A DNA stretch of 37,726 nucleotides from Muribaculaceae bacterium (lineage in GTDB: Bacteria; Bacteroidota; Bacteroidia; Bacteroidales; Muribaculaceae). Position 1 is the stretch's first letter. Each line of letters opens with the position of its first letter. Positions 8,280 to 17,147 of the stretch are shown one piece after another. Location: NCBI GenBank assembly GCA_020026215.1, contig JAHHQT010000010.1, positions 1-37,726 of the forward strand, given 5' to 3'. The notes under the pieces were generated by a model that had not been told where the DNA came from, made no database searches, and was given only the letters and a program-made list of their open reading frames with translations. The translations under genes and the position numbers were made by a program.

Positions 8280-8383
8280 AATAATGTTTTTATCAAAAAA
8301 CGAAAAGCAGATTTATATGTATTTAATTAGTGTTTAAAAAGCATAATTCAAACCTTTTCAACTAATTTAGTTTAAATTCCGTA

Positions 8384-8413
8384 CAAAAATACGTGTTTTT
8401 TCAACAAAACAAA
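8384..8413 (-). promoter_or_regulatory. Predicted promoter of the small barrel gene at 7581-8279
   Basis: On the minus strand, TATTTTTG (8391-8384) fits TAnnTTTG and a TTTG (8413-8410) lies 18 nt upstream. The leader would be about 100 nt long and A/T-rich. The 246-nt gap 8280-8525 holds nothing else except the glp terminator. Confidence 0.4.
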
Positions 8414-8433
8414 ACAAATTCAATAAAAAACAC

Positions 8434-8467
8434 AAAAAAAGGGCACGCGTAACCAATACGCATGCCC
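8434..8467 (-). terminator. Rho-independent terminator of the glp operon
   Basis: On the minus strand, GGGCATGCGTA (8467-8457) pairs with TTACGCGTGCCC (8452-8441) with one G-T wobble and a short loop. It is followed directly by seven Ts (8440-8434). It lies about 60 nt after the stop of the last gene in the operon. Confidence 0.85.
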
Positions 8468-8525
8468 TACGTTGAAACTCTTGTTAATTAGTAACCAAGA
8501 AAATATTTATATAAGCCCATTAATG

Positions 8526-9494
8526 TTATTTGATTTTTTCATAAACATAAAGTTCATGGATTTCACCAGTATAACCTTCTTCTTTGAATGCGCCTTGTGA
8601 CATACCCAAGATGATTTGAGTACCACGGTTGTTCAATACTACTAGGTCATCGTTAACAGGGTCGATAGAAAGACCTTCGATTTCACCAGCACGACGGAAG
8701 TCTGTCATTGAACGGAACAATTTGATTTGGCCACATTTTGCACCAGCAGCGATTTTACCTGTACGAGTTACAACTTTACCGTTTTTGTCAAGTTTAACGC
8801 TGAATGGAGTGTCTTTAACAGGTTCTGTACCATCTTTCAAACCAGTGAAAGGAACTTCTGTGATGTCAGCAACGTAGATGTTATCAGCGATGTGGTAAGT
8901 AGATTCACCATCATCAGCAGCGAACAACATTTTGCCGTCAGCGATGAAGATACCTTGGCACCAGTACGGAGTAGGCATACATTGCATTTTTGTATAATAT
9001 TGACCTGTTTCTAGGCTATAGCAATATACATAACGGCTATCAACCCAGTCAGACATCCATACGTGATTTTTTTGACGATCTACAGCAAGACCTGATACTT
9101 CAACTTGGCCAGATTCTGGACACCAAGGAAGGTCACGTTTCCATTGTAGAGTTTCAGCATCGTAAACAGAAACTGCGATGTTGTAACCACGACCGAATTC
9201 AAATTTTTCAAGACCGCAATAAATTTCACCATTGAAGATATCGATATCACCGAAGTGGTTAGCGATTTCTGGGTGTTGGAACGGTTGTTTGTTTTCAGCT
9301 ACTTTAACACCATCTTTAGTGTATTTGTAAAGAGCTTTTGTGTTAGATACATAGTAGTAATCTTTATCAATAGCAATACCTTGACGTCCTTCTACTGGGA
9401 TAACAGCTTTTAGACGATACTCTGTACCTAGATGTTGTGCATTTAGTGACATAGCAGCAACTAATGCAACCAATGATAATAATAGTTTTTTCAT
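8526..9494 (-). CDS. Secreted beta-propeller-like protein, last gene of the glp operon
   Basis: This 322-aa protein has a clear signal peptide (residues 1-19, cleaved near LNA-Q). The mature part is a run of short beta-strand blocks with aspartate turns: GIAIDKDYYYVSNTKALY, GDIDIFNGEIYCGLE, VSGLAVDRQKNHVWMSD, CQGIFIADGKMLFAADD and EIEGLSIDPVNDDLVVLNN. This fits a six-bladed NHL/SMP30/SdiA-regulated-like propeller. I recognise no catalytic motif with certainty. The paired acidic residues in the blades could bind calcium, as in propeller phosphoesterases, but that is inference. It is 45 nt after the porin and shares the operon with glpABC and glpT. It is probably periplasmic or surface-exposed and may bind or hydrolyse the organophosphate taken up. 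Confidence 0.75.
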   Translation of the reverse strand: MKKLLLSLVALVAAMSLNAQHLGTEYRLKAVIPVEGRQGIAIDKDYYYVSNTKALYKYTKDGVKVAENKQPFQHPEIANHFGDIDIFNGEIYCGLEKFEFGRGYNIAVSVYDAETLQWKRDLPWCPESGQVEVSGLAVDRQKNHVWMSDWVDSRYVYCYSLETGQYYTKMQCMPTPYWCQGIFIADGKMLFAADDGESTYHIADNIYVADITEVPFTGLKDGTEPVKDTPFSVKLDKNGKVVTRTGKIAAGAKCGQIKLFRSMTDFRRAGEIEGLSIDPVNDDLVVLNNRGTQIILGMSQGAFKEEGYTGEIHELYVYEKIK

Positions 9495-9539
9495 AATTTT
9501 AGAAATTAAAATTGTATGATAATTTAGTTGTAAATTCTA

Positions 9540-10700
9540 TTAGAATTTAGCGATAGCCATGATTTGTAGTTGGTGACCAAGATCTGTATTCTTCATTGCA
9601 GAATCTTTGATTTCATCAGTGTACATGCTCATAGTGTAGTTAACTTGGAATTTCAAGAATTTGTATGGTTCGTAAGTAACACCAAGAAGGATGTTGTTTT
9701 TGTTTGTACGAGCCAATTTGTTGTAGTGGTCACGATACATTTCGAAACGAGCTGCAGGCAACCATTTACCAAAGTGATAACCAGCCATTACATAGAATCC
9801 CATTTCTTGAAGATTAGTATCTTTGCTCTTCAAATAGCCCCATTCTGAACGAGCTGTCAAACCTGTTGGGTCATTGTACCAAGCACCAAGAACTACACGG
9901 TGTAGGTTGATGTTTTCAACTTTAATATCACCGAACGCAGTGTCATATTCACCATATTGATAAGATGCGTTGATGCGTAAGTTTTTAACAGGACGGAAAG
10001 TCAAACGAGCTGTGATATCTTTTGATCTGTCGTTATCGTTCATGTTAGGCAATTGACCGTTAGTGAAAGCCAAGTTATAGCTCAAATAGTAGAAGTCTTT
10101 GTTTTCGTTTTTGAACAAGTCACCATAAGCCATGATACCTAGGTCTCGACCGTAATCGATGATACCCGGAGTAGCGATAGCGTTGCGGCAAGCCATACGA
10201 TAGCAGATGTTAGAGAAATCTACGAATTCGTTAGTTGCAGGAGAGATGTCATAGTTTTCAAAACCAACTGGCAAGAAGAATTGACCAGCACGGAAGTGAA
10301 GACCTGGAACGATGTGCATGTTAACGAATGCATCCATAACTGTCATAACAGCTTTTTTGTTACCATCTTTAGAAGAAGAGAACATTTCGAATTGAGCACG
10401 GATATCAAACATATCGTTAAGTTTGCTATCGATGATCAAACGCATACGTTTCAATTGGAAAGAAGAAGTATTTTCATCTTTACCAGTGTTGTTTTTGTCT
10501 TGGAAGTTATAACCTGTTTGGATATAACCAGAAATTTTAGGCATTTTAGCAACTACTTTTTCCAAATTAGATTGGTTAGCAGCTGGCATAGCGATTGCCA
10601 TTGGTTCAGCAGATGCTTCGGGAGCAGCTTCTGCAAAAGCAATAGACGGAACTAACATTGCACTACCTAATAAAAGTGCACTTAATAAATTCTTTCTCAT
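9540..10700 (-). CDS. Outer-membrane porin, OprO/OprP-like, in the glp operon
   Basis: This 386-aa protein has a signal peptide (residues 1-23, ending AFA-E) and a low-complexity Ala/Glu/Pro segment. The barrel starts near KISGYIQTGYNFQD (about 55-68). LKRMRLIIDSKLNDMFDIRAQFEM and FRAGQFFLPVGFENY are characteristic of the phosphate-selective porin O/P family, and the last residue is phenylalanine (IMAIAKF). It is a trimeric outer-membrane channel by family. Its place between the HAD phosphatase (51 nt) and the secreted propeller (45 nt) in the glp operon suggests that it admits glycerol-3-phosphate or a related anion. It is a second porin beside the one at 6198-7487, which it resembles only in general pattern. 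Confidence 0.87.
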   Translation of the reverse strand: MRKNLLSALLLGSAMLVPSIAFAEAAPEASAEPMAIAMPAANQSNLEKVVAKMPKISGYIQTGYNFQDKNNTGKDENTSSFQLKRMRLIIDSKLNDMFDIRAQFEMFSSSKDGNKKAVMTVMDAFVNMHIVPGLHFRAGQFFLPVGFENYDISPATNEFVDFSNICYRMACRNAIATPGIIDYGRDLGIMAYGDLFKNENKDFYYLSYNLAFTNGQLPNMNDNDRSKDITARLTFRPVKNLRINASYQYGEYDTAFGDIKVENINLHRVVLGAWYNDPTGLTARSEWGYLKSKDTNLQEMGFYVMAGYHFGKWLPAARFEMYRDHYNKLARTNKNNILLGVTYEPYKFLKFQVNYTMSMYTDEIKDSAMKNTDLGHQLQIMAIAKF

Positions 10701-10751
10701 TTGTAATAAATTTTAAAATAAATTAATAAATAACTATTTGCTTAAATAATT

Positions 10752-11621
10752 TTATATCAAGTTTTTTGACCTTAATAGTAATTCTCCAAAGACTTCGATG
10801 TTTTCAGCGATAATCGGTGGTTGAGGGTCGTTTTTCAGTCCTGTTTCCAAAGAGGTTTCTCCGGTTAAGACCAAAACTCCGAGACCTCCGGAATTTTGCG
10901 CTGTTTTCACATCTGTATAAATTCTATCGCCACACATTGCCACCTCGTCAGGCTTCAAACCATATTTCTCTTGAATTACAGTTAGCATTCCCGGATTCGG
11001 TTTACCTATAACAATATCAGGTTGACGACCTGTAGCATATTCGATTGATTTACAGATTGACCCACAATCTACCAAGATAACTTCTTGATCTGTAGGACAA
11101 ACCTTATCCGGATTTGTTGCAATATAAGGAACTCCTTGAGAAGCCCACCATGCAGCGCGGCAAAGTCTTTCGTAAGTCAATGTCATATCAAAAGCAACAA
11201 CTAAAACGTCGGGACGATCCTCCGGGCTGTCAGTCGCAGATTCAAAACCTGCAGCCTCGAACTCAGCAATCATACTTGGTGTACCCAACATAAATAGTCT
11301 CTTTGCTTCTGGGAAATGTGTTTTAATATAATCTATTGTAGATACTGCACTGGTATTCATTTCATCCTTAGTGCAAGCAATCCCTAATTTTTCAAGTTTC
11401 TTTAAATAATCCTCAGTACTCTTCGTTGGATTATTTGTCAAAAATGAATATCCTATACCATTATCTTTCAAAGATTCAAGAAATTTGATTGTAAATGGGA
11501 ACAAGGTCGAACCCATATATATGGTACCATCCATATCCAAAGCTACGTGCTTGATTTTCGCACAAGCTTTCATCAAATCTTCTTCAGACAAAGGTGAATA
11601 ATATTTATTAAAATCATTCAT
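10752..11621 (-). CDS. HAD-IIA family phosphatase (NagD / phosphoglycolate-glycerol phosphatase type)
   Basis: This 289-aa cytoplasmic hydrolase contains all HAD motifs: nucleophile DMDGT (Asp29 and acid/base Asp31), motif II TNNPTKS (Thr62), the C2a cap between motifs II and III, motif III Lys207 in GKPNPGM, and metal-binding GDRIYTD (Asp232, Asp237). The family includes NagD and eukaryotic phosphoglycolate / glycerol-3-phosphate phosphatase, so a G3P or related small organophosphate substrate is plausible given its neighbours. It sits 41 nt after the second OPA transporter and 51 nt before the porin gene. Possible roles are release of phosphate from excess G3P or repair of a side product. 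Family is certain; substrate is inferred. Confidence 0.9.
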   Translation of the reverse strand: MNDFNKYYSPLSEEDLMKACAKIKHVALDMDGTIYMGSTLFPFTIKFLESLKDNGIGYSFLTNNPTKSTEDYLKKLEKLGIACTKDEMNTSAVSTIDYIKTHFPEAKRLFMLGTPSMIAEFEAAGFESATDSPEDRPDVLVVAFDMTLTYERLCRAAWWASQGVPYIATNPDKVCPTDQEVILVDCGSICKSIEYATGRQPDIVIGKPNPGMLTVIQEKYGLKPDEVAMCGDRIYTDVKTAQNSGGLGVLVLTGETSLETGLKNDPQPPIIAENIEVFGELLLRSKNLI

Positions 11622-11662
11622 ATATCAAAGATACTAAATTTTTTTAATATTTACTATTTTTT

Positions 11663-13141
11663 TTAATATTTTATTTTTGATGCTCTTTCATAGCCATCGC
11701 GAGGTGCTTTCCACATAGAAATTAGCACAAACATACCAATAATAGCAACAATAATAATTGTTTCAAATACGCGAGTCCATCCGTAAATGTCGGCTACATA
11801 ACCTACCAACAAACCAGACAAGCCTGAACCTAAATAGCCAAGAATACCGGCGATACCATTAGCACGAGCTGAGGCTTCTTTTGTTGCTTGATTACCAAGT
11901 TCAATACCTATAAGAGCTTGTGGACCGTAGATGAAGAAACCTGCACCGACCAATACCAAAGCTGTTATTGTCAAACCAGCAGTATCAGGCAAGAAACGGA
12001 AGATAGTCATGAACAAAGCTGCACCCAACATACAAACTACGCACATTCTATGACCTTTACCTTTGAACAAGTGGTCTGTTGCCCAACCTGCAAACAAAGT
12101 ACCGACGATACCTGCGATTTCGAATGCTGCTACTGTCCAACCTGCATCCTTAATTGACAAGCCTCTACTTTCTGTCAAGAATTTAGGTCCCCAGTCAAGG
12201 ACACCCATACGAACCACATATACGAACAAGTTAGCGACACAGAATGTCCAAACCCAACGGTTTTTCCAAACCATTTCAAGCTCGAATTTTTTGCGAGCGC
12301 TTTTGCTCATTGCGTTTTCATAACTGCCCAAGTTTGTATCTGGAAGGTCAGGAAGTTTAACGTCTTTAGGTTCGTCACGAAGACCGATGAAGATAACGAT
12401 AGCTCCTGCTACAGCCAAACATGCAGGCAACCAGAAGCACCATTCCCATGCGCCGACGTGTTGAGCATAAACCAAAGCCTGTTCAGCTGCATCAGCGACA
12501 CCATTGTTAGTCAAGTTTTCAGTGATACGACCTACAACTTCTGCGTTATTGCTCAAGTTCACACCTAGAGAGCCCATCAAATAACCGCAAACGATAACAG
12601 CAAGAGCAGCACCAATTGAGTGAGAGCAGTTCCAGATTGACATTTTAGTTGCAAGTTCTGACGGGTGAATCCAGTGAGGAAGGATACGGGCACATGGAGG
12701 ATAACCCATACCTTGGAACCATTGGTTGAAGATGATAGTGACACCCATCACCAATATTAAAGTTTCGACCATACGAGGACCGTTTTCAACACCTGTAATC
12801 CAAGAGCTGAAATCTGCACCGAAACCGAAAGCGAAGTTGGCAGCTGCACAAAGCAACAAACCCAATGCCATAACGATACGGCCTTTTACTCTATCTACAA
12901 GATAACCGTTGATAAAACGAGAAAATCCGTAAACCAAAGAACCTGCAAAAATAATCCAACCGAAACTTTTATTTGAGATACCATACTCAGCTGTCAAGCC
13001 AGGCATGGCCAAAGAGAAATTCTTACGTACAAAATAAAAAATTGCATAGCCAACCATTGTGATAAGGATGGTACGCATCTGCCAAGAAAGGAATCTTTTC
13101 TTGTTTTCTCCTAATGAACTATAGACACTGTTTGTTTTCAT
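11663..13141 (-). CDS. OPA-family organophosphate:phosphate antiporter, second copy
   Basis: This 492-aa MFS protein has about 12 membrane helices and is related to GlpT, UhpT and UhpC. It keeps the family's substrate-binding arginines (Arg39 in YFVRKNFSLAMP and the one in VVRMGVLDWGP), the GMGYPPCARILPHW loop, and the histidine of WNCSHSIG. It therefore probably exchanges an organophosphate for phosphate. It differs from the GlpT encoded upstream by a long insert with an ASN/ALA-rich loop around residues 188-212 and a longer N-terminus. A different substrate (glycerophosphodiester, hexose phosphate, phosphoglycerate) or a UhpC-like sensor role are both possible. It is separated from glpT by 72 nt containing a hairpin. 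Confidence 0.88.
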   Translation of the reverse strand: MKTNSVYSSLGENKKRFLSWQMRTILITMVGYAIFYFVRKNFSLAMPGLTAEYGISNKSFGWIIFAGSLVYGFSRFINGYLVDRVKGRIVMALGLLLCAAANFAFGFGADFSSWITGVENGPRMVETLILVMGVTIIFNQWFQGMGYPPCARILPHWIHPSELATKMSIWNCSHSIGAALAVIVCGYLMGSLGVNLSNNAEVVGRITENLTNNGVADAAEQALVYAQHVGAWEWCFWLPACLAVAGAIVIFIGLRDEPKDVKLPDLPDTNLGSYENAMSKSARKKFELEMVWKNRWVWTFCVANLFVYVVRMGVLDWGPKFLTESRGLSIKDAGWTVAAFEIAGIVGTLFAGWATDHLFKGKGHRMCVVCMLGAALFMTIFRFLPDTAGLTITALVLVGAGFFIYGPQALIGIELGNQATKEASARANGIAGILGYLGSGLSGLLVGYVADIYGWTRVFETIIIVAIIGMFVLISMWKAPRDGYERASKIKY

Positions 13142-13165
13142 TTGATTTTGATTTTGGTTAAATAA

Positions 13166-13199
13166 GTATTCCCGTCGGATATATTGCCGACAGGAATAC
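13166..13199. repeat. Intergenic inverted repeat between glpT and the second OPA gene
   Basis: GTATTCCCGTCGG (13166-13178) and CCGACAGGAATAC (13187-13199) form a 13-bp stem with one mismatch and an 8-nt loop. There is no proper T-run on either strand, so it may be a partial terminator or an mRNA processing/stability hairpin within the operon. Confidence 0.6.
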
Positions 13200-13213
13200 G
13201 TTTATCTCATTGA

Positions 13214-14611
13214 TTATTTGCTTTTCTTTTGTGTAAGCAAATATTTTTCATCTTTGTATGTAAACATCATGAATACCATAGACAAGACACATGCACCAAT
13301 CAACATTAGGAATGTCAAGTCCCAACCTGCATTTTCTGCAACGTAACCAATAACGATATTTGCCAAAATAGCAGTACCGAAGAAATATCCGAAGAATCCA
13401 GTCAAACCGGCTGCTGTACCTGCTGCGTTCTTTGGAGCAAGGTCTAGAGCTTGAACACCGATCAACATAACAGGACCGTAGATGAAGAATCCGATACCAA
13501 CCAATGACAATGTTACGATAGTTGCATTGTCTGAGAATTGCCAGTACAAGAAAATGAATATTGCAACCAATGCCATGAAGATAGTAGTTGTGATAGCACG
13601 AGCGCCTTTGAACACTTTATCACTAATCCAACCACAAATCAAAGTACCAGGGATAGCAGCAAATTCATATGCGAAGTATGCCCAACCTGCTTGTTTGATA
13701 TCATAGCCTTGTGTTTCTTTCAAGAATGAAGGAGCCCAGTCAAGACAACCGTAACGTACCATATAAACGAATGCGTTAGCAATTGCGATGAACCAAAGCA
13801 TTTTGTTGTTCAAAACATATTTGAAGAAAATTTCTTTTGTTGTAAGAACTTCTTCTGATTTAGCTGAATAGTTCTTTGGGAAATCGTTACGATATTTTTC
13901 GATTGAAGGGAAACCGCAAGATTGTGGAGTATCACGAATCAAAAGGTAAGCCAACAATGCAACGAAAATAGCCACACATGCTGGGAACAAATAAGTACCA
14001 ATCATGAAGTAGTATTCTTCTTGTGCACCATAGAACCAAAAACCGAACCAGATAGCACCGTAAGCAGCCATAGGGCCTACCAATGCACCACCCACATTGT
14101 GAGCACAGTTCCAGATTGACATCTTAGTACCACGTTCGTTTTGAGAGAACCAGTGAGTCATTACACGACCACACGGAGGCCATCCCATACCGTTAAACCA
14201 ACCTACCAAGAAGTTAAGCGCAGCCATCATAATGATAGCCCAGCTCTTATGTTCAGCACCAAATAGTTGAACCGGGACAATCATGAACATCATTGACAAT
14301 GAAGCCAAAATCAAACCTAATGGCAAGAATACTCTGGCGTTACTACGGTCAGACACACTACCCATTAAGAATTTTGACAATGCGTATGCAATGGCATTCA
14401 TTGACAAAACAATACTCAATTCGTCTTTCCCGAAATTAAGAGGTTCCAAAAATGGCATAGCCATTGAGAAGTTCTTACGAACAATGTAAAAACCTGCATA
14501 TCCAATGAAGATACCCAAGAAGACCTGCAAGCGGTATTTACCATACTTGGATTTTACTTGATCTTCCGGCATTTCATTTTTATAAGCCGGGGGAGCTAAA
14601 AATTTTAACAT
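13214..14611 (-). CDS. glpT: Glycerol-3-phosphate transporter GlpT
   Basis: This 465-aa MFS/OPA antiporter imports G3P in exchange for phosphate at the inner membrane. It matches the E. coli GlpT pattern along its whole length: an N-terminal FLAPPAYK stretch, YRLQVFLGIFIGYAGFY, then RKNFSMAMPFL with Arg45 at the same number as the E. coli substrate-binding arginine. Next come GSVSDRSNARVFLP, GMGWPPCGRVMTHW, His171 in WNCAHNVGGA, RDTPQSCGFPSIEKY, and Arg286 in VRYGCLDWAP, matching Arg269 of E. coli. The gene is 37 nt downstream of glpC in the same operon. In E. coli glpT is instead divergent from glpABC and paired with glpQ; no glpQ is present here. Confidence 0.95.
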   Translation of the reverse strand: MLKFLAPPAYKNEMPEDQVKSKYGKYRLQVFLGIFIGYAGFYIVRKNFSMAMPFLEPLNFGKDELSIVLSMNAIAYALSKFLMGSVSDRSNARVFLPLGLILASLSMMFMIVPVQLFGAEHKSWAIIMMAALNFLVGWFNGMGWPPCGRVMTHWFSQNERGTKMSIWNCAHNVGGALVGPMAAYGAIWFGFWFYGAQEEYYFMIGTYLFPACVAIFVALLAYLLIRDTPQSCGFPSIEKYRNDFPKNYSAKSEEVLTTKEIFFKYVLNNKMLWFIAIANAFVYMVRYGCLDWAPSFLKETQGYDIKQAGWAYFAYEFAAIPGTLICGWISDKVFKGARAITTTIFMALVAIFIFLYWQFSDNATIVTLSLVGIGFFIYGPVMLIGVQALDLAPKNAAGTAAGLTGFFGYFFGTAILANIVIGYVAENAGWDLTFLMLIGACVLSMVFMMFTYKDEKYLLTQKKSK

Positions 14612-14648
14612 GATATTTTTATTTTAAAATAGTTTGATTATGTGTTAA

Positions 14649-15902
14649 TTATTTATTTAGTTTCTTAGTTGCTTCAATATCCAAAGCTTCTGCCAAAACA
14701 GAAATAGGATGTTTCACCTTATAAGTTGTTGACATTTCAATTTGCCATTTACAAGTTTCACAGTCTGTTGAAACAAAGTCTGGATTTACATTTGAGATTT
14801 GTTCAAAAAGAGAAGCACCGATACCTTGAGAAGTAGGATAGTTTTCTTTCTTGAATCCATAAGTACCACCGATACCGCAACATTGTGATTCAAGCACCGT
14901 CAAATCAACTGTTGGAATTGCGCGAAGCACTTCTGTAGAGTAGTATCCCCAACCCAATTTTTCCATGTGACATGGAGTATGGTAAGCAATCTTTTGTTTT
15001 GGACCTTTCTTGAAGCACAATTTTACCTTACCAGAGTTGATGACACGGTAAACGAAACGTGTAGCCAAATCAATGCTGTCGCGAACGTCACTGTTGTCAA
15101 CGTCAAGCAAGTGAGGATATTCATCACGCATTGTAAAGATACAAGTTGATGAAGCGCCTACAACTGGTCTGTGATTTTCAAGAACTGACTTGCGAATAGA
15201 TTCAATGTTTGAAACAGCTTGTTTACGAGCTTGGTTAATCAAGCCATTGGAAACTAGCGCAACACCACAACATTTTTCCTTGTCCAATAGGTGGACACCG
15301 TAACCCAATGCGTTAAGCACGTTTACGAAATCCTTACCTAATTGCGGGTAGTTGTAGTTGATATAGCAACCATGGAAGAACGACAAGTGATTTTTATAAG
15401 CATCTTGTTCTGCCATAGCATGTTTTTTGAACCAAGTTTCAAATTTTTCTCCTGAGTATTTAGGGAACTGACGATGTTTGTCAATTTTCAATACACCATC
15501 CAATACTGCCTTAACTGGTTTCAAACCCAATGTAGTATTGACAATTGGAGAGAATGCAGAAGCCATAGTACCGACAAAGTCAGTATTAGCCAACATGATA
15601 TCACGAAGGCTCGGTTTCTTAGCACTATATTTGATACGGGCTTTTTGAATAATATCGCCGATCTTAACGTTTGACGGACAAGCCACTTCACAACGTTTAC
15701 AATTCAAGCAATATTTCAATGCTTCGTCAAAGAATTCACCTCTTTTTAAACGTAAGCGTTCACCATCAGGACCTGCTTGTTTAGGACCCGGATAGTTTGG
15801 ATTAACAGGAACTACAGGACAATATACAGTACAAACAGTACATTTTATACATTGTTCAAAATTGTTTTCGCTTATATTATTAAGTTGCATATTCATAGTC
15901 AA
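14649..15902 (-). CDS. glpC: Anaerobic glycerol-3-phosphate dehydrogenase subunit C
   Basis: This 417-aa membrane-associated iron-sulfur subunit passes electrons from GlpAB to menaquinone. The first 4Fe-4S motif is Cys18-x2-Cys21-x2-Cys24-x3-Cys28, the second is CLNCKRCEVACP, and two CCG-type cysteine-rich domains follow (EKCCGVALVSNG with its partner CYINYNYP, and ESQCCGIGGTYGFKKENYPTS with TPCHMEKLG). It is about 20 residues longer than E. coli GlpC. Codons 3 and 5 are alternative starts (MNMQ, MQLNN), so the true N-terminus may be up to four residues shorter. It starts 3 nt after glpB. The likeness to the E. coli protein is strong throughout. Confidence 0.96.
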   Translation of the reverse strand: MTMNMQLNNISENNFEQCIKCTVCTVYCPVVPVNPNYPGPKQAGPDGERLRLKRGEFFDEALKYCLNCKRCEVACPSNVKIGDIIQKARIKYSAKKPSLRDIMLANTDFVGTMASAFSPIVNTTLGLKPVKAVLDGVLKIDKHRQFPKYSGEKFETWFKKHAMAEQDAYKNHLSFFHGCYINYNYPQLGKDFVNVLNALGYGVHLLDKEKCCGVALVSNGLINQARKQAVSNIESIRKSVLENHRPVVGASSTCIFTMRDEYPHLLDVDNSDVRDSIDLATRFVYRVINSGKVKLCFKKGPKQKIAYHTPCHMEKLGWGYYSTEVLRAIPTVDLTVLESQCCGIGGTYGFKKENYPTSQGIGASLFEQISNVNPDFVSTDCETCKWQIEMSTTYKVKHPISVLAEALDIEATKKLNK

Positions 15903-15905
15903 GAA

Positions 15906-17144
15906 TTATTTAATATTATCAGCGACGCACAAAGCTGTCAGCATTGAAACTCCGCCACCGCATCCTTCGTAAATAGGATTAAATCCGCTCAAAATAGATC
16001 CAATCGCGTAAACATTTTCAAAAGATTTTCCATTTTTCTTGATATGGAAAGTGGAATCGACATCAACGCCGAATGTCATATAGTTTTGTTTATTGAATAC
16101 GTTTTGGTCAAACCAATTAGCTCTACCCTCCAAGAAATTAACGTCAGCGCCAAAGATAGGCTCTTCGATAGCGTATGGAGTGGCATGAAGGCCATTGCTG
16201 AAGAAACTGCCGGCTGCCAACACGAAGTTATCAGCTTCCAACGGTTCTTCCACATGATTTACTGTATATAGTGATTTTGCTTTTAAACCATCCACTTTAG
16301 TTGAAACGACAGTATCGCCCAACATGTAAGTACCACCCAAGCGTTCAAATGCGCTACGCAATTGACGTTGAGCACGTACACCGGGAACTGACGGTGGCAT
16401 TGTCGGAATTAGACAAACAGGAGTGCCAATTTGTTCCTTTATAACCTTCACAGGCTCTGGGCCAAACAAACCGAACACTGCCGGCAATGCCACTACATCA
16501 AATCCATTAGTATTACATTTTAGTGTTGATAATAAAGCATTAAGAGTATTCTCGTTTTGAAAAACTTTAGCAATATTGGATGAACGCATTTCTGTAGGAC
16601 TGGTACGCAAGCGTTCAATTTCAGGCAAACAGATATTAATAATCTTTACAGTTGCTCCTGTTGCTTCGATATTGTCGACAACGAACTTCGTATTGAAATC
16701 CAAGAAACCGGCAATGCTGAACAAAGCCACTTTTTTGCCTTTGAAAGGTGTAGGATTGTCGAAATGAGAGAAATCAGCCAATGACAACCAAGTTGGTTTC
16801 ATTGTTCCCATCGGAGTGATTTTGTATGCTCTCTTGTCAGCACTACCGACAACAGCAACTCCGCTTTCATTCAACAAATTCTTTGCCTCTTCTGCATAAT
16901 GGGCAAATTTGCTACCAATTATGCTATATGGATGATTTGAATCCAATTTTGAGACTGCTTCAACAGCGTTTTCTACTTCCGTACCATCGTTCAATGTAGT
17001 CAACAAGTCGAATGCACCAGATGAAAAGTGCAATGCGCTTTGTCCTGAAGAAACAATCAGACATTTTTTACCGGATTTTTGCAGTTGGATACCACAGGTC
17101 AAACCGGCTAATCCGCCCCCTATTATAATTGTATCAAATTTCAT
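15906..17144 (-). CDS. glpB: Anaerobic glycerol-3-phosphate dehydrogenase subunit B
   Basis: This 412-aa flavoprotein subunit binds FMN/FAD through the N-terminal Rossmann motif TIIIGGGLAGLTCG (residues 5-18). The C-terminal YAIGSILSGFNPIYEGCGGGVSM segment is the second flavin-contact region typical of GlpB. It is the middle subunit of the soluble GlpAB dimer that converts G3P to dihydroxyacetone phosphate and hands electrons to GlpC. The length is close to the E. coli protein (about 419). It starts 3 nt after glpA and ends 3 nt before glpC, so the three subunits are probably translated in a coupled way. Confidence 0.94.
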   Translation of the reverse strand: MKFDTIIIGGGLAGLTCGIQLQKSGKKCLIVSSGQSALHFSSGAFDLLTTLNDGTEVENAVEAVSKLDSNHPYSIIGSKFAHYAEEAKNLLNESGVAVVGSADKRAYKITPMGTMKPTWLSLADFSHFDNPTPFKGKKVALFSIAGFLDFNTKFVVDNIEATGATVKIINICLPEIERLRTSPTEMRSSNIAKVFQNENTLNALLSTLKCNTNGFDVVALPAVFGLFGPEPVKVIKEQIGTPVCLIPTMPPSVPGVRAQRQLRSAFERLGGTYMLGDTVVSTKVDGLKAKSLYTVNHVEEPLEADNFVLAAGSFFSNGLHATPYAIEEPIFGADVNFLEGRANWFDQNVFNKQNYMTFGVDVDSTFHIKKNGKSFENVYAIGSILSGFNPIYEGCGGGVSMLTALCVADNIK

Positions 17145-17147
17145 TTT

